Part shown: positions 41,407 through 52,861 of the stretch, in pieces | Position numbering within the stretch: the first letter of the stretch is position 1 | Layout: every line of letters begins with the position of its first letter | Origin: Dethiobacter sp. | Lineage (GTDB): Bacteria; Bacillota; Dethiobacteria; Dethiobacterales; Dethiobacteraceae | Reading direction: 5' to 3' | NCBI GenBank assembly: GCA_018335875.1 | Contig: JAGXRN010000025.1 | Span: 1-64,000, forward strand | DNA length: 64,000 nucleotides | The notes under the pieces: generated by a model | What the model saw: only the letters and a program-made list of their open reading frames with translations | Database searches by the model: none | Told to the model about the DNA's origin: nothing | Position numbers and translations under genes: made by a program

Positions 41407-43380
41407 ATGGGACAGTTTCGGCTAAAGACAGAGTTTAACCCGTGCGGAGACCAGCCAAAAGCCATTGCTCAGCTTGTTGACGGTCTTTCAAAAGGTCTTT
41501 TGCACCAGACACTGCTTGGCGCCACAGGTTCAGGCAAGACATTTACCATGGCCAATGTGATTGAGAGTGTGCAGCGCCCCACACTGGTAATCGCCCACAA
41601 CAAAACACTGGCTGCCCAGCTTTGCAGTGAGTTCAAGGAATTTTTCCCCCACAGCGCGGTAGAATATTTTGTGAGTTATTACGACTATTACCAGCCTGAA
41701 GCCTATATCCCCCAGACGGACACATTTATAGAAAAAGACGCTTCAATCAACGATGAAATTGACAAACTGCGCCACTCTGCCACCAGCGCCCTTTTTGAAA
41801 GGCGAGATGTTTTGATCGTGGCCAGTGTCTCCTGCATTTACGGCCTGGGTTCACCGCAGGAATACCGCGACCACGTGGTTTCACTGCGCGTGGGGATGGA
41901 AAAGAGCCGCGACGATGTTTTAAGGCAGCTGGTAGCCAACCAATATGAGCGCAACGACATGCAGCTGGAGCGCGGGCGCTTTCGGGCGCGCGGCGATGTT
42001 TTGGAAATTTATCCTGCTTCTTTCAGTGAGAAGGCTGTCAGGGTGGAGTTCTTCGGCGACGAAATTGAGAGAATAAGGGAAATAGATACTGTCACCGGCG
42101 AAATACTGTCTGAGAGGCAGCATATCGCCATTTTCCCGGCTTCGCACTTTGTCACCTCGCGGGATGTGCTTGACGAGGCCATGGCCGATATCCGCCTGGA
42201 ACTTGAAGCGCGCCTGACAGAACTGCGCGCCCGGGGACGGCTGCTTGAGGCGCAGCGGCTGGAGCAGCGGACCAGGTACGACCTTGAGATGATGAATGAA
42301 ATGGGCTTCTGCCAGGGCATTGAGAATTACTCGAGACACCTTGACAGGCGCCCGCCGGGCAGCCGCCCGTCTACACTGATAGATTATTTCCCTGCAGACT
42401 TCCTGCTGATGATAGATGAGTCGCATGTGACACTGCCGCAGATACGCGGCATGTACGCCGGCGACCGCTCGCGCAAGGAGACACTGGTGGAGTATGGCTT
42501 TCGCCTGCCATCGGCAATAGACAACCGTCCCCTGCAGTTCAGTGAATTTGCTTCCCTGGTGGGCCAGGCGGTCTATGTATCGGCCACGCCCGGCCCGTAT
42601 GAGCTGGAACACAGCAACCGGGTGGTGGAGCAGATTATCCGTCCCACCGGCCTGGTGGATCCTGTGATTGATGTGAGGCCTGTCAAAGGTCAAATCGACG
42701 ACCTCTACGGGGAAATTCGCGCCACAGTGGAGCAGGGAGCCCGCGTGCTGGTGACCACCCTCACAAAGCGGATGGCTGAAGACCTCACCGATTACCTGCG
42801 GGAGCTGGGGGTGCGCGTGCGCTATCTCCACTCTGAAATTAATACACTTGAACGGATGGAGATTATCCGCGACTTGCGCCTGGGTGAATTTGACGTACTG
42901 GTGGGGATTAACCTGCTGCGCGAGGGGCTCGACCTGCCCGAGGTATCACTGGTGGCCATCCTCGACGCCGACAAGGAAGGGTTCCTGCGTTCGGCGCGTT
43001 CACTGATACAGACTACCGGCCGCGCGGCGCGCAACCTGGATGGCAGGGTGCTGATGTATGCCGATACTGTTACAGACTCCATGCGCTCGGCCATTGATGA
43101 GACAAACAGGCGCCGGCGCATCCAGGAAGACTACAACATTGAGCACGGCATCACCCCAATCTCTGTGCGCAAAGCTGTGCGCCAGGTGATTGAGGCTACC
43201 AAGGCGGTGGCTGCCCTGCCCCGTGAACTGAGCAGGGAAAAGGTGGAGGCCATGGGGGCCGCAGAGCGCAAGCAGCTAATTGAAAAGCTGGAAAAAGAGA
43301 TGAAGCAGGCTGCCCGCGCCCTGGAATTTGAGCGTGCGGCCGGGCTGCGCGACCTAATCTTTGAACTTAGAAAGAAGTGA
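41407..43380 (+). CDS. uvrB: Excinuclease ABC subunit B
   Basis: 657 residues, ATG 41407 behind CGAGGAGAG. Walker [11 protein letters not shown] (38-47), the beta-hairpin [12 protein letters not shown], Walker B MIDESHVT, helicase motif [11 protein letters not shown] and a C-terminal UVR domain ([20 protein letters not shown]). UvrB verifies lesions in excision repair. Followed directly by uvrA. Confidence 0.98.
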   Translation: MGQFRLKTEFNPCGDQPKAIAQLVDGLSKGLLHQTLLGATGSGKTFTMANVIESVQRPTLVIAHNKTLAAQLCSEFKEFFPHSAVEYFVSYYDYYQPEAYIPQTDTFIEKDASINDEIDKLRHSATSALFERRDVLIVASVSCIYGLGSPQEYRDHVVSLRVGMEKSRDDVLRQLVANQYERNDMQLERGRFRARGDVLEIYPASFSEKAVRVEFFGDEIERIREIDTVTGEILSERQHIAIFPASHFVTSRDVLDEAMADIRLELEARLTELRARGRLLEAQRLEQRTRYDLEMMNEMGFCQGIENYSRHLDRRPPGSRPSTLIDYFPADFLLMIDESHVTLPQIRGMYAGDRSRKETLVEYGFRLPSAIDNRPLQFSEFASLVGQAVYVSATPGPYELEHSNRVVEQIIRPTGLVDPVIDVRPVKGQIDDLYGEIRATVEQGARVLVTTLTKRMAEDLTDYLRELGVRVRYLHSEINTLERMEIIRDLRLGEFDVLVGINLLREGLDLPEVSLVAILDADKEGFLRSARSLIQTTGRAARNLDGRVLMYADTVTDSMRSAIDETNRRRRIQEDYNIEHGITPISVRKAVRQVIEATKAVAALPRELSREKVEAMGAAERKQLIEKLEKEMKQAARALEFERAAGLRDLIFELRKK

Positions 43381-46244
43381 CAACAGACATGGTCCAGGAT
43401 AAAATTCTTATTAAAGGCGCACGTGAACATAACCTGAAAAATATAGATGTGGAAATCCCCCGCGACAAACTGGTGGTCATTACAGGCGTGTCGGGTTCGG
43501 GCAAGTCTTCGCTCGCTTTTGACACCATTTATGCCGAAGGGCAGCGACGCTACGTGGAGTCCCTTTCCGCTTACGCCCGCCAGTTTCTCGGGCAGATGGA
43601 CAAGCCGGATGTGGACTATATTGAAGGCTTGTCGCCGGCCATTTCCATCGACCAGAGGACTACTTCACGCAACCCCCGCTCTACGGTAGGTACGGTGACT
43701 GAAATCTATGACTACCTGCGGCTTCTTTTTGCGCGCACAGGCAGGCCGCACTGCCCGCACTGCGGCATAGCCATCTCCCAGCAGACTGTGGAGCAGATGG
43801 TTGACAGGATTCTGGCGCTGCCGGAGAAGACAAAAATCCAGGTGCTGGCGCCTCTGGTGCGCGGCCGTAAAGGCGAGTACACAAAACTGCTGCAGGAGGT
43901 GCGTGCCGACGGCTTTGTGCGTGTACGCGTGGACGGCCGTGTCTTTGAGTTGGAAGAAGAGATTACACTTGAGAAAAACAAAAAGCACACCATCGAAATC
44001 ATTGTGGACAGGCTTGTTATACGTGAAGGACTTGACAAGCGCCTCGCCGATTCCCTGGAAGTGGCGCTTAAATACGGGGACGGGCTTGTAATTATCGAGG
44101 TTGTCGGCGCTGAGGAAATGCTCTTTTCCTCAACTTTTGCCTGCCCTGAGTGCGGTTTTTCCGTGGAGGAACTGGCGCCCCGCATGTTTTCCTTCAACAG
44201 CCCTTATGGCGCCTGTCCTGAATGCAGCGGCCTCGGCAGCAAGGCGGAGATTGACCCGGACCTGGTTGTACCCGACCGCAGGCGGACACTGCAGGAAGGA
44301 GCCATCGCGCCGTGGCGCCCGGGCAGTCAGGGTTATTACCAGCAATTGCTGAAGGCTGTGGTGTCCTACTTCAGCATAGATATGGAGATACCTTTTTCGG
44401 AACTGCCGCAGGAGAAGCAGAGCCTGCTTCTCTCAGGCAGCAGGGAGCGCGTGCCCTTTACCTACGAGGATGCCAACGGCCGTGAGCACCGCTACCAGTT
44501 AAAGTATGAAGGCGCCATCCCCATCCTTGCCAAGCGCTACCGTGAGACCACTTCAGACCAGATACGCGAGGAACTGGAGGGCTATATGTCGCATAAGCCC
44601 TGCCCCCAGTGCGGCGGCGCCCGCCTTAAGCCTGCCAGTCTGGCCGTCACTGTGGGCGGAAGAAATATTTCAGAGCTGACCTCACTTACCGTGGAAGCTG
44701 CCGGCAGCTTTCTGGAAAGTTTAAAACTTACCGACAAGGAAAGGCAAATCGCCCGTCTGGTTTTGAAAGAATTACAGTCAAGGCTGCGATTCTTAAAGAA
44801 TGTGGGGCTCGAGTATCTGACGCTTGACCGTGCGGCCGGCACTTTGTCGGGCGGCGAGGCTCAACGTATACGCCTCGCTACGCAAATCGGAGCCAGCCTC
44901 ACCGGGGTGCTTTACATCCTGGATGAACCGAGTATCGGGCTGCACCAGCGCGACAACGAGCGGCTGATTCGCACCCTTGAGAGCCTGCGCGATCTGGGCA
45001 ACACTGTAATAGTTGTGGAACACGATGAGGAGACAATAGAGAGGGCTGACCATGTCATTGACATCGGTCCCGGCGCCGGGGCCTGGGGCGGCTGGATTGT
45101 GGCAGCCGGCACTGTAAAAGAGGTAATCGGCGTTGAAGAATCGGTTACAGGCCAGTATATGTCGGGCAGAAAAAGCATCGCCATACCTGACAGCCGCCGC
45201 CTGCCAAACGGCAACTGGCTGGAAATCAGGGGCGCGCGCGCCCACAATCTGAAGAATATCGATGTCCGCCTCCCGCTTGGAGTTTTTACCTGTATCACAG
45301 GTGTTTCCGGTTCGGGGAAAAGCACTCTTGTCAACGAGATTCTTTTCCGCCGCCTCTGCCTTGAACTGCACCATGGCAGGCAGAAGCCCGCGAAGCACGA
45401 TGAAATTATGGGGCTTGGCCACCTGGATAAGGTCATTAATATCGATCAGTCTCCCATCGGGCGCACTCCCCGTTCCAACCCGGCCACCTATACAGGGGTG
45501 TTCGACCATATCCGCGAACTGTTTTCGCATACCAACGACAGTAAAATGCGCGGCTACAAACCGGGACGCTTCAGCTTCAACGTTAAGGGAGGTCGCTGCG
45601 AAGCCTGCAGCGGCGACGGCATACTGCGCATTGAGATGCATTTTTTGCCTGACGTCTACGTACCGTGTGAGGTGTGCCGCGGCAAGCGCTATAACAGAGA
45701 GACACTGGAGGTCCGCTATAAAGGCAAAAATATTGCCGATGTGCTGGCAATGACAGTGGCCGAGGCGCTGGATTTTTTTGACGCCATCCCCCGTATTAAG
45801 CGCAAGCTGCAGACTCTTTTTGATGTTGGCTTGGGCTATATCGGACTTGGCCAGCCTGCGCCCACTCTTTCCGGGGGTGAAGCGCAAAGAGTGAAGCTTG
45901 CTACCGAGCTTTCGCGCCGCAGCAACGGCAAAACCCTTTATATCCTTGATGAGCCGACAACCGGGCTGCACAGCGACGATATCAACAAGCTGCTTGCTAT
46001 TCTGGACCGCCTGGTGGAGAACGGGGACAGTGTCCTTGTCATTGAGCATAATCTGGATGTTATAAAGCGTGCCGATTATATTATCGACTTAGGGCCCGAA
46101 GGCGGCGACGCAGGCGGGTATGTCATCGCCTGCGGCACGCCTGAGGAAGTGGCGGCAAACAGCGATTCCCATACCGGCCGCTTCCTGGTAAAGGCTCTGG
46201 CGGGGAAAGGCGCCGGGCCTCGGGCGGAGGTGCGTTATGGATAA
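43377..46244 (+). CDS. uvrA: Excinuclease ABC subunit A
   Basis: 955 residues from GTG 43377 (overlapping uvrB) or ATG 43389. Two ABC modules: GVSGSGKSS near residue 40 and GVSGSGKST near 640, with signatures LSGGEAQRI and LSGGEAQRV. Zinc motifs CPHCG, CPECG, CPQCGG, and CEACSGDG with CEVCRGKR. UvrA2 finds DNA damage and loads UvrB. The stop overlaps uvrC by eight bases. Confidence 0.98.
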   Translation: MTTDMVQDKILIKGAREHNLKNIDVEIPRDKLVVITGVSGSGKSSLAFDTIYAEGQRRYVESLSAYARQFLGQMDKPDVDYIEGLSPAISIDQRTTSRNPRSTVGTVTEIYDYLRLLFARTGRPHCPHCGIAISQQTVEQMVDRILALPEKTKIQVLAPLVRGRKGEYTKLLQEVRADGFVRVRVDGRVFELEEEITLEKNKKHTIEIIVDRLVIREGLDKRLADSLEVALKYGDGLVIIEVVGAEEMLFSSTFACPECGFSVEELAPRMFSFNSPYGACPECSGLGSKAEIDPDLVVPDRRRTLQEGAIAPWRPGSQGYYQQLLKAVVSYFSIDMEIPFSELPQEKQSLLLSGSRERVPFTYEDANGREHRYQLKYEGAIPILAKRYRETTSDQIREELEGYMSHKPCPQCGGARLKPASLAVTVGGRNISELTSLTVEAAGSFLESLKLTDKERQIARLVLKELQSRLRFLKNVGLEYLTLDRAAGTLSGGEAQRIRLATQIGASLTGVLYILDEPSIGLHQRDNERLIRTLESLRDLGNTVIVVEHDEETIERADHVIDIGPGAGAWGGWIVAAGTVKEVIGVEESVTGQYMSGRKSIAIPDSRRLPNGNWLEIRGARAHNLKNIDVRLPLGVFTCITGVSGSGKSTLVNEILFRRLCLELHHGRQKPAKHDEIMGLGHLDKVINIDQSPIGRTPRSNPATYTGVFDHIRELFSHTNDSKMRGYKPGRFSFNVKGGRCEACSGDGILRIEMHFLPDVYVPCEVCRGKRYNRETLEVRYKGKNIADVLAMTVAEALDFFDAIPRIKRKLQTLFDVGLGYIGLGQPAPTLSGGEAQRVKLATELSRRSNGKTLYILDEPTTGLHSDDINKLLAILDRLVENGDSVLVIEHNLDVIKRADYIIDLGPEGGDAGGYVIACGTPEEVAANSDSHTGRFLVKALAGKGAGPRAEVRYG

Positions 46245-48084
46245 AAAGCTCCCTGCTTCTCTGGCGGGGAAACTATCCAAACTGCCGCGCCGCCCCGGTG
46301 TCTACCTGATGAAGGATGAACGGGGCAAGACTATCTATGTCGGCAAGGCCGTGGATCTGCGGCAGCGCGTCCGCTCCTATTTCCAGGCCGGGCAGCAGCA
46401 GCCGCCCAAGGTGAAAATTCTTGTCGGCAAGATATGCGACGTTGACTATACTGTAACAGATACAGAAGTGGAAGCACTCATTCTGGAGAGCAACCTGATT
46501 AAGGAGAATAAGCCGCGCTACAACATTAACCTTAAAGATGATAAGCACTACCCGTATCTGCGTGTGACTGTGCAGGAGCAGTTCCCCCGCCTCCACGTGG
46601 CACGCCGCGTGGAAAAGGACGGTGCACGTTATTTTGGCCCTTACCCCAACGCAGGCGCTGTGAGGGAAACAATGCGCCTGATTAAAAGCCTGTTTCCGCT
46701 GCGTCACTGCCGGGGGCCCATTGAAGTGGGAAAGAATAAGCGGGCCTGCCTGAACAGGCATATTCACCGCTGCCTGGCACCGTGCACAGGTGAAGCCGAT
46801 GGCACTGAGTATATGCAGATGGTAGGCGAAATCTTGCTTTTTCTGGAAGGGAAGCAGGAAAAGCTGTTAAAGGCGCTGCGTGAGCGTATGGAAGAGGCTT
46901 CAGTGAACCTGGAATTTGAAAAGGCGGCACGGCTGCGCGACCAATACCGCGCAGTGGCGGCGGTGGGAGAAAAACAGAAGATAGCTGTGGCCGAAGGCGG
47001 CGACAGTGATGTGTTGGCACTAGCCTGCGCCCGAGAGCAGGGGTGTGTGCAGCAGTTCCGTATCCGGGGCGGAAAGCTGACCGGACGGGAGCATTTTTTG
47101 CTTACCAATCCTACCGGAGAAGAGGATGGCGAGGTGCTTGCCGCCTTTTTGCGCCAGTACTACGCGCAGAATGCCGATATCCCGCCTGAGATACTGCTCT
47201 CAGCCGACATTGCCGAGAGTGAACTGCTTGAGCAGTGGCTGTCGCTGCGCCGCGGACGGCGCGCCAGGCTGATTGTGCCAAAGCGCGGCAGTAAGAAGGA
47301 GCTTGTCAGGCTGGCCGCGGATAATGCCAGATTGTTCCTTGACCAGGAAGAGTTAAAAGATAAAGAACGCGACCCGAAGGTCGCTCTGCAGGCGCTGGCA
47401 GAGCATCTGAACCTGCCGGAGGCGCCATATCGTATCGAGGGCTATGATATTTCCCACTTCCAGGGTGAGGGCACTGTTGCAGCCATGGTAGTCTTTGAGG
47501 GCGGCCTGCCAAAGACGTCTGACTACCGCCGTTTTCGCGTCCGCTCTGTCGACAAGCCCGATGATTATGCTTCAATGCGCGAGGCATTGTCCAGGCGGTT
47601 TGCCCGTATAGCGGCAGGAGAATCATACACGGGCAGCAGCGACCCGTTTTTGCTCCTGCCCGACCTGCTTTTAATTGACGGTGGCCCGGGCCAGCTCGGG
47701 GTCGCGCTGCAAGCACTGGCTGCTGCCGGCCTGGAAGTAATACCTGTGGCTGCACTGGCCAAAGAAGAGGAGCTCATTTATCTGCCGGGCAGAGGCGAGG
47801 CGCTGCGGCTGCCCCGCACATCACCGGCACTTCAGCTGTTGCAGCGTGTCCGTGACGAGGCTCACCGCTTTGTGGTCACTTACCAGCGTACACTGCGCAG
47901 CCGGGCGGGACGTGGTTCGGCTCTGCTTGATGTGCCTGGTATCGGTGATAAACGTCGCAAGGCGCTGCTTAGGCATTTCGGCAGCATGACGGCGATCCGT
48001 CGCGCCACAGCAGAGGAGCTGGCGTTGGTGGAAGGGATGACAGTGTCCGCGGCGGCAAAGCTGTATGAATACCTGCATAATTGA
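46237..48084 (+). CDS. uvrC: Excinuclease ABC subunit C
   Basis: 615 residues, ATG 46237. GIY-YIG nuclease at residues 15-95 ([20 protein letters not shown]), UVR domain at about 205-240, the endoV-like RNase H domain with [20 protein letters not shown] and LLIDGGPGQ, and HhH repeats at the end ([20 protein letters not shown]). It makes both incisions during excision repair. With uvrB and uvrA it completes the set in one operon. Confidence 0.98.
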   Translation: MDKKLPASLAGKLSKLPRRPGVYLMKDERGKTIYVGKAVDLRQRVRSYFQAGQQQPPKVKILVGKICDVDYTVTDTEVEALILESNLIKENKPRYNINLKDDKHYPYLRVTVQEQFPRLHVARRVEKDGARYFGPYPNAGAVRETMRLIKSLFPLRHCRGPIEVGKNKRACLNRHIHRCLAPCTGEADGTEYMQMVGEILLFLEGKQEKLLKALRERMEEASVNLEFEKAARLRDQYRAVAAVGEKQKIAVAEGGDSDVLALACAREQGCVQQFRIRGGKLTGREHFLLTNPTGEEDGEVLAAFLRQYYAQNADIPPEILLSADIAESELLEQWLSLRRGRRARLIVPKRGSKKELVRLAADNARLFLDQEELKDKERDPKVALQALAEHLNLPEAPYRIEGYDISHFQGEGTVAAMVVFEGGLPKTSDYRRFRVRSVDKPDDYASMREALSRRFARIAAGESYTGSSDPFLLLPDLLLIDGGPGQLGVALQALAAAGLEVIPVAALAKEEELIYLPGRGEALRLPRTSPALQLLQRVRDEAHRFVVTYQRTLRSRAGRGSALLDVPGIGDKRRKALLRHFGSMTAIRRATAEELALVEGMTVSAAAKLYEYLHN

Positions 48085-48093
48085 GTATTTATA

Positions 48094-48819
48094 TCAGGTT
48101 GCTGACGAAAGCAGCCTGGCAGCAAAGCGCTGGGCAAACCTTTCCGCTGCTTGTTGGCGCAGAGTCGGGCTATGGGACTGCTGCCGGCGACAGGCGGAAG
48201 CAGCATAAAAAATATGGCCGAATTCATGGAGCAGGCAGCACAGCTGTTCCTGCTCATCGAGAGTTCCCGCGCCGCAAATTATAGTGTGCGATGGCAAAAG
48301 ATAGTATGCCTCGTGCGGCAGGCGGTAGTCAAGGCAGTAGATATGGAGGCGGCGGCCGGCCAGATGAAGGCGGTCAAGCATTCCTTTACTTGCCAGAATC
48401 TCAAGCGAGCGTTCCAACACGCCGGCTGATGGCGGTTTCTCCTCCAACGGCAGGCGAAAACTTTTTAAGAAAGTATGTTCATCGGCCAGGCGTCTGCCCG
48501 CAGCGTGATAGACAGCCGCCGAGTTATGCAGCGGACAGTGTTTTAGTGAAGGCAGCGCTGCCAGCAGCTGCCTGACTACAAAAAGGCGGGCCCCTTGGAG
48601 TCCTGCGGCGTAAAATACACTGACGCTGTCATTATTGTATCCCTCCAGCATCCTGTGCCAGACCTGATAGAGCTCTTCTCTTTCCAGGGCCAGAAGCGCG
48701 ACGCCGTAGCTGCTCCGAACGGTGTTTTCTTCAAGTATTTCCATCAACCCCTGCAGGTAGTCCACTGCCCACTGCACAGGTTCTGCTGAAAAAAGACTCT
48801 TGCACCCGGTTGCGTCCAT
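48094..48819 (-). CDS. Putative zinc metallopeptidase with HExGH motif, 241 aa
   Basis: Minus strand, start codon complementary to 48817-48819. Residues 1-120 show no recognised domain (LQGLMEILEENTVRSSYGVA, LAALPSLKHCPLHNSAAVY). The C-terminal third holds YYLLPSHTIICGAGTLDEQE and LCCLLHEFGHIFYA, an HEFGH zincin motif reminiscent of ImmA/IrrE metallopeptidases, with an Arg/Gln-rich tail. No DNA-binding partner or toxin is adjacent. It is convergent with uvrC, with nine bases between stops. Peptidase activity and target are inference. Confidence 0.65.
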   Translation of the reverse strand: MDATGCKSLFSAEPVQWAVDYLQGLMEILEENTVRSSYGVALLALEREELYQVWHRMLEGYNNDSVSVFYAAGLQGARLFVVRQLLAALPSLKHCPLHNSAAVYHAAGRRLADEHTFLKSFRLPLEEKPPSAGVLERSLEILASKGMLDRLHLAGRRLHIYCLDYRLPHEAYYLLPSHTIICGAGTLDEQEQLCCLLHEFGHIFYAASACRRQQSHSPTLRQQAAERFAQRFAARLLSSAT

Positions 48820-49004
48820 AAATTCTCCTTAACCAAAGTTTTTTCATATTATAGTATGAAACAGATGGCAAAGAGATATGAGGAGGCGGCAACGCCACCG
48901 AAAAAAATAGAGCTTAAAAGAGTTAAACTTTTGTATTCGTGGATAATTCAAGAGGAATCCAATGGAAGTACGTCGAAAAAAGTACTGTGAAAGGGGTGAA
49001 TGTG

Positions 49005-49346
49005 ATGCGGGGTTTTGTCTGGCGCTGGGTACTTAACGCAGTAGCGTTATATGCGACCGCTTACCTGATTGCGGGGATTGAGATTAGAGGTTTTGGCGCG
49101 GCTTTGATAGCGGCTCTGGCCTGGGGGTTTGTCAATACAGTTATTCGTCCTGTTATCAATATTCTCACTCTGCCTATTAACATTCTGACAGTGGGGCTTT
49201 TTACTTTTGTGGTTAACGGGTTTTTGCTGTGGCTGGTGGCTGATGCGGTTAACGGTTTTAATGTGGCAGGCATCTGGGTGGGAATTTTGGGAGCACTGGT
49301 ACTTTCAATTTTCAGCAGTATGCTAAGCGCACTGGTGAATAAATAA
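49005..49346 (+). CDS. Four-helix phage-holin-superfamily IV membrane protein
   Basis: 113 residues from ATG 49005 behind AAAGGGGTGAATGTG. Four hydrophobic helices, with the family signature WGFVNTVIRPVINILTLPIN and ILTVGLFTFVVNGFLLWL. This small membrane family (annotated phage holin, superfamily IV, YvlD in B. subtilis) is widespread in Firmicutes chromosomes and is probably not a phage gene here, since no phage genes are near. Role unknown. Confidence 0.88.
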   Translation: MRGFVWRWVLNAVALYATAYLIAGIEIRGFGAALIAALAWGFVNTVIRPVINILTLPINILTVGLFTFVVNGFLLWLVADAVNGFNVAGIWVGILGALVLSIFSSMLSALVNK

Positions 49347-49480
49347 AAACGTAATAGCCTGACTTTATCTGCCATGAAAGAGCTTATACCGGCCGGCGTG
49401 CATGCGCCGCCGTTTTATTGTCGTGCGAAGTGAAATAATACAAGAGAGATGTTTTACAAGTTAGAAACCGAGGTGAAGAT

Positions 49481-50290
49481 ATGTCCTTTAAATTGCTGGC
49501 GCTTGATTTGGATGATACGCTGCTAAATGAAGAATTCAAAATTTCGGAGCAGAACCGGGCTGCAATTCGCCGTGCTGCCGGGCACGGTGCTCTTATAACA
49601 CTGGCTACAGGAAGGATGTTTCGTTCCGCGCTGCCCTTTGCCAGGGAGCTTGAAATAGACCTGCCCCTGATAACATATCACGGCGCTCTGATAAAGACGG
49701 CCGGGGAAGAAGAAACACTCTTTCACAAGCCTGTCCCCCTGCCGCTGGCATTGGAGGTGGCGGCATACTGCAAAAAACGGGGCTTTCACGTCAATGCTTA
49801 TATCGACGATGAGCTTTTAGTGGAGGAGGAAAATGAGTTCTCACGCTTTTACCAGAGTATCGCCAACATAAAACTGACAGTGGTGGGCGACCTGATTTCT
49901 TATATGTCTGTTTCGCCCACCAAGTTAACAATAATCAATCGGGAAGGCAAGCTTCCTTCGCTGCAGGAGGAACTCATCAGCCGCTTCGGCAGTGATCTGG
50001 CAATTGTGCTGTCCCGGCCGCATTTCCTGGAAGTAACAGACCGCCTGGCAACAAAGGGACAGGCGTTAAAATACCTGGCTGACCTGCACGGCATTGCCAG
50101 AGAAGATGTTGCCGCCATCGGCGACAGCTACAACGATATAGATATGCTTATCTATGCCGGCACAGGCGTGGCTGTGGCCAATGCTCCCCAAGATGTGAAG
50201 TCTTTCGCTGATGTGGTGACCGCCTCCAATCTGGAGCACGGCGTGGCGGTTTTCATCAACAGGTTTATGTTTGATGAGGAGGGCCGGTGA
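49481..50290 (+). CDS. Cof-type HAD phosphatase
   Basis: 269 residues, ATG 49481 behind AACCGAGGTG. HAD motif I DLDDTLL (residues 9-15) with nucleophile Asp9, motif II in TLATGRMF, motif III Lys in ATKGQALKYL, and motif IV GDSYNDIDML. The C2b cap between motifs II and III marks the Cof/YidA class acting on sugar phosphates or nucleotides. Last base shared with the next start codon (TGATG). Confidence 0.92.
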   Translation: MSFKLLALDLDDTLLNEEFKISEQNRAAIRRAAGHGALITLATGRMFRSALPFARELEIDLPLITYHGALIKTAGEEETLFHKPVPLPLALEVAAYCKKRGFHVNAYIDDELLVEEENEFSRFYQSIANIKLTVVGDLISYMSVSPTKLTIINREGKLPSLQEELISRFGSDLAIVLSRPHFLEVTDRLATKGQALKYLADLHGIAREDVAAIGDSYNDIDMLIYAGTGVAVANAPQDVKSFADVVTASNLEHGVAVFINRFMFDEEGR

Positions 50291-51303
50291 TGAACGAACT
50301 GAAGATAAAAGCGGCTGCACGCGAAAAGATGAAGGGCTACTGCAGGGTCTGCCCCAGGTGCGATGGTAAAGCCTGCGCCGGGGAAGTGCCGGGAATGGGA
50401 GGGCTGATGACAGGGACTTCTTTTATAAATAATGTAGAGTCGCTGGCCATGTACAACCTTAATATGCGCACCATTCACCAGGCCGCTGATCCCGATTTAT
50501 CTGTCCAGGCCTTTGGCAGGATGTTTAAGATGCCGGTTTTTGTGGCGCCTCTTACCGGTGTTTCCTTAAATATGGGCGGCGCCTTGGACGAAGCTGAGAT
50601 GGTAAAGAATCTTGTCAATGGGGCGCTGGCAGCCGGCAGCTTTTCATTTACCGGGGATGGCCCGGCAGAAGAGATATATACAGCGGGACTGGAAGCCTTA
50701 AAGAATGCGGCCGGCATGGGCATCCCTGTCATCAAGCCCCGCCATACCGAGTCAATTGCCCTGCGCCTGAAACAGGCCGAAGAAGCAGGCGCTTTTGCTG
50801 TGGGTATTGACATTGACGGCGCCGGACTCGCTGCCATGGCCCGCAGCGGTAATCCCGTGGGCCCAAAAACTTTTTACCAGCTGCGTGAACTGGTGCAGAT
50901 GACTGAGCTCCCCTTTGTGCTTAAGGGTATCATGACCGCTCAGGAAGCGGAGATGGCCGTAGAAATAGGGGCGGCGGCCATTGTAGTCTCTAATCACGGG
51001 GGCAGGACTCTTGACTATACCCCCGGTGTGGCTGAGGTACTGCCTGAAATTGTGGAGCGGGTTAAGGGGGAGATTTTTGTGCTTGCCGACGGCGGTGTGC
51101 GCACAGGCGTCGATGTTTTAAAAATGCTGGCTCTGGGGGCTGATGCCGTCCTCATTGGCAGGCCGGCGTTGTGGGGTGTATTCGGCGGCGGAGTGGAAGG
51201 TGTGCGCCTCACGCTGGAAAAAATGGCGGCCCAGCTTAAGCATGCCATGTTAATGACTGGTTGTGCAAATGTTAAAGCCATAGATTATTCAATTATATAC
51301 TAA
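50290..51303 (+). CDS. FMN-dependent alpha-hydroxy acid oxidase/dehydrogenase with N-terminal Cys cluster
   Basis: 337 residues from ATG 50290. TIM-barrel flavoenzyme: FVLKGIMTAQEAEMAVEIGA, VVSNHGGRTLDYTPGVAEVL (catalytic His and Arg) and LADGGVRTGVDVLKMLALGA, the FMN phosphate site. An unusual front end holds Cys18, Cys21, Cys24 and Cys29 (YCRVCPRCDGKACAGEVPG). Clostridial members share this front end, which might carry a metal or Fe-S centre, so electron transfer may go to ferredoxin rather than to O2. Substrate unassigned. Confidence 0.88.
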   Translation: MNELKIKAAAREKMKGYCRVCPRCDGKACAGEVPGMGGLMTGTSFINNVESLAMYNLNMRTIHQAADPDLSVQAFGRMFKMPVFVAPLTGVSLNMGGALDEAEMVKNLVNGALAAGSFSFTGDGPAEEIYTAGLEALKNAAGMGIPVIKPRHTESIALRLKQAEEAGAFAVGIDIDGAGLAAMARSGNPVGPKTFYQLRELVQMTELPFVLKGIMTAQEAEMAVEIGAAAIVVSNHGGRTLDYTPGVAEVLPEIVERVKGEIFVLADGGVRTGVDVLKMLALGADAVLIGRPALWGVFGGGVEGVRLTLEKMAAQLKHAMLMTGCANVKAIDYSIIY

Positions 51304-51352
51304 GTAAAATATCCATAATATGCAGCATACTGGGATTTACGGAGGGTTGAAA

Positions 51353-52033
51353 ATGAGCAGGAACCTTGAATACCTGAAAAAAGTCCCTTTCTTTACCGGG
51401 CTTACAGACTCTGAACTGGGCCTTGTTGGCGCGGTGATGATAGAAAAAAAATATGACAAAAATACTTTGATTTTCATGGAAGGAGACCGGGGTGAAGCTC
51501 TCTTTGTCATCCATCAGGGCAGGGTTAAGATCAGCAAATCAACCGCAGACGGGCGTGAGCAAATCCTGCATATTCTCAGGGATGGAGACATTTTTGCCGA
51601 AGTTGTCCTTTTTGACCGGGGCCCTTATCCTGCCACGGCGGAGGCTGTTGAAGACACTGTGGTCTGGCTGCTGCTAAACGCAGCTATGGAGCAGCTGCTG
51701 CAGTCGCATCCTCTGCTGGGAGTTAAGCTTTTACGGGTTATGAGTAAGCGCCTGCGCCAGGCTCAGCTTCTAATCCGTGACCTTGCCCTCCATGACGCTT
51801 ACGGCCGGCTTGCCGGCTTGCTGCTGCGCTTTGCACGGCGGGAGGGCAAAACCACCAAAGAAGGGATAGTCCTGGACCTTGAACTTACCAGGCAGGAGAT
51901 GGCCAGTATGATTGGCACATCGCGCGAGACCGTGGCGCGTATTCTCAGCCGTTTTCAGAAGGATGGCATCCTTCTTTTGGATAAGCAGAGAATCATCATC
52001 CTCGATGAAGAAAAATTACGTGATTGGACATAA
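51353..52033 (+). CDS. Crp/Fnr family transcriptional regulator
   Basis: 226 residues, ATG 51353 behind ACGGAGGG. cNMP-binding-like beta-roll (residues 12-120, FMEGDRGEALFVIHQGRVKI), dimer helix (122-150), HTH_Crp with LELTRQEMASMIGTSRETVA (about 178-197) and RILSRFQKDGIL. No N-terminal Fe-S Cys set is present, so it is not a canonical Fnr. It could sense a nucleotide, haem/CO or redox state. Its target may be the neighbouring FMN enzyme, which is inference. Confidence 0.92.
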   Translation: MSRNLEYLKKVPFFTGLTDSELGLVGAVMIEKKYDKNTLIFMEGDRGEALFVIHQGRVKISKSTADGREQILHILRDGDIFAEVVLFDRGPYPATAEAVEDTVVWLLLNAAMEQLLQSHPLLGVKLLRVMSKRLRQAQLLIRDLALHDAYGRLAGLLLRFARREGKTTKEGIVLDLELTRQEMASMIGTSRETVARILSRFQKDGILLLDKQRIIILDEEKLRDWT

Positions 52034-52070
52034 CGTTTTGGGCACACTAGCAACAGGAGGTGCCTTTTTT

Positions 52071-52835
52071 ATGCGAGTAATTGCTGACTATCATACGCAC
52101 ACCGTTTACAGCCACGGTAAGGGCAGTATTGAAGACAATGTCCGTGCTGCCCTGTCTGCCGGGTTAAAAATAATTGGCATCACCGACCACGGTCCGGGTC
52201 ATTTTTTTATCGGCATCCGGGGCGTGCCTGCTTTTAGGCGCATGCAAAGTGAAATAGAAAGGCTGCGCTATAAATACCCGGATATAGAAATACTCTTTGG
52301 TGTTGAGGCAAATATAGTGGATACCGATGGTACTATTGACGTGCCTGCTTCCATTTTGCGGGAGTTGGACATCCTGCTTGTGGGATACCATAAATTGGTC
52401 AAGCCGCAGAGCGCGGCTGCCGCTTTGCTCTTCATTAAAAATTTTATCGCCGGTTGGACAGGCGGCGCCGGAGAGTCACTGCGCCGGCTTAATACTGAAG
52501 CCATCACAGCCGCGGTGAAGCGCTATCCGGTGGATGCTATCACCCATCCCGGCCTGCAGATAGATATAGACACTTTTGAGTTGGCGGAAATTTGTGCGCA
52601 ATACGGTACTGCGCTGGAAATAAACAGTTCCTACGGGGAGGAGCTGGACGGTTATATCGAAGCCGTCCTTACCACACAGGCAAAGCTGGTTATCAACAGC
52701 GATGCTCACACTCCGTCAAGGGTGGGTGACTTTAAAGAGGCTTATTCTCTTGTGGAGCGCCTTGAGATACCCCGGGAACGCATTATCAATCTGGAGGGTA
52801 ATATGGCTTATAAAAGAAGGAGATTGGGCAGCTAA
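52071..52835 (+). CDS. PHP domain protein
   Basis: 254 residues from ATG 52071 (ACAGGAGGTG). DYHTHTVYSHG (His8, His10) at the N-terminus, GITDHGPGHF, GVEANIVD, a His in AITHPGLQ and INSDAHTP are the metal ligands of PHP phosphoesterases. Such a PHP gene commonly sits directly before rapZ-yvcK-whiA in Firmicutes. Substrate unknown. Confidence 0.9.
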   Translation: MRVIADYHTHTVYSHGKGSIEDNVRAALSAGLKIIGITDHGPGHFFIGIRGVPAFRRMQSEIERLRYKYPDIEILFGVEANIVDTDGTIDVPASILRELDILLVGYHKLVKPQSAAAALLFIKNFIAGWTGGAGESLRRLNTEAITAAVKRYPVDAITHPGLQIDIDTFELAEICAQYGTALEINSSYGEELDGYIEAVLTTQAKLVINSDAHTPSRVGDFKEAYSLVERLEIPRERIINLEGNMAYKRRRLGS

Positions 52836-52861
52836 AGAGAAAATAGTTTACAGAGACGGGG

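Noticed and set aside
48857-48991. 44-codon ORF between the zincin gene and the holin-like gene
   Set aside because: No ribosome site before the ATG, and it overlaps the next gene's leader; probably chance.
49005-49346. Phage holin as evidence of a prophage
   Set aside because: No endolysin or structural phage gene is near; this family is chromosomal in many Firmicutes.
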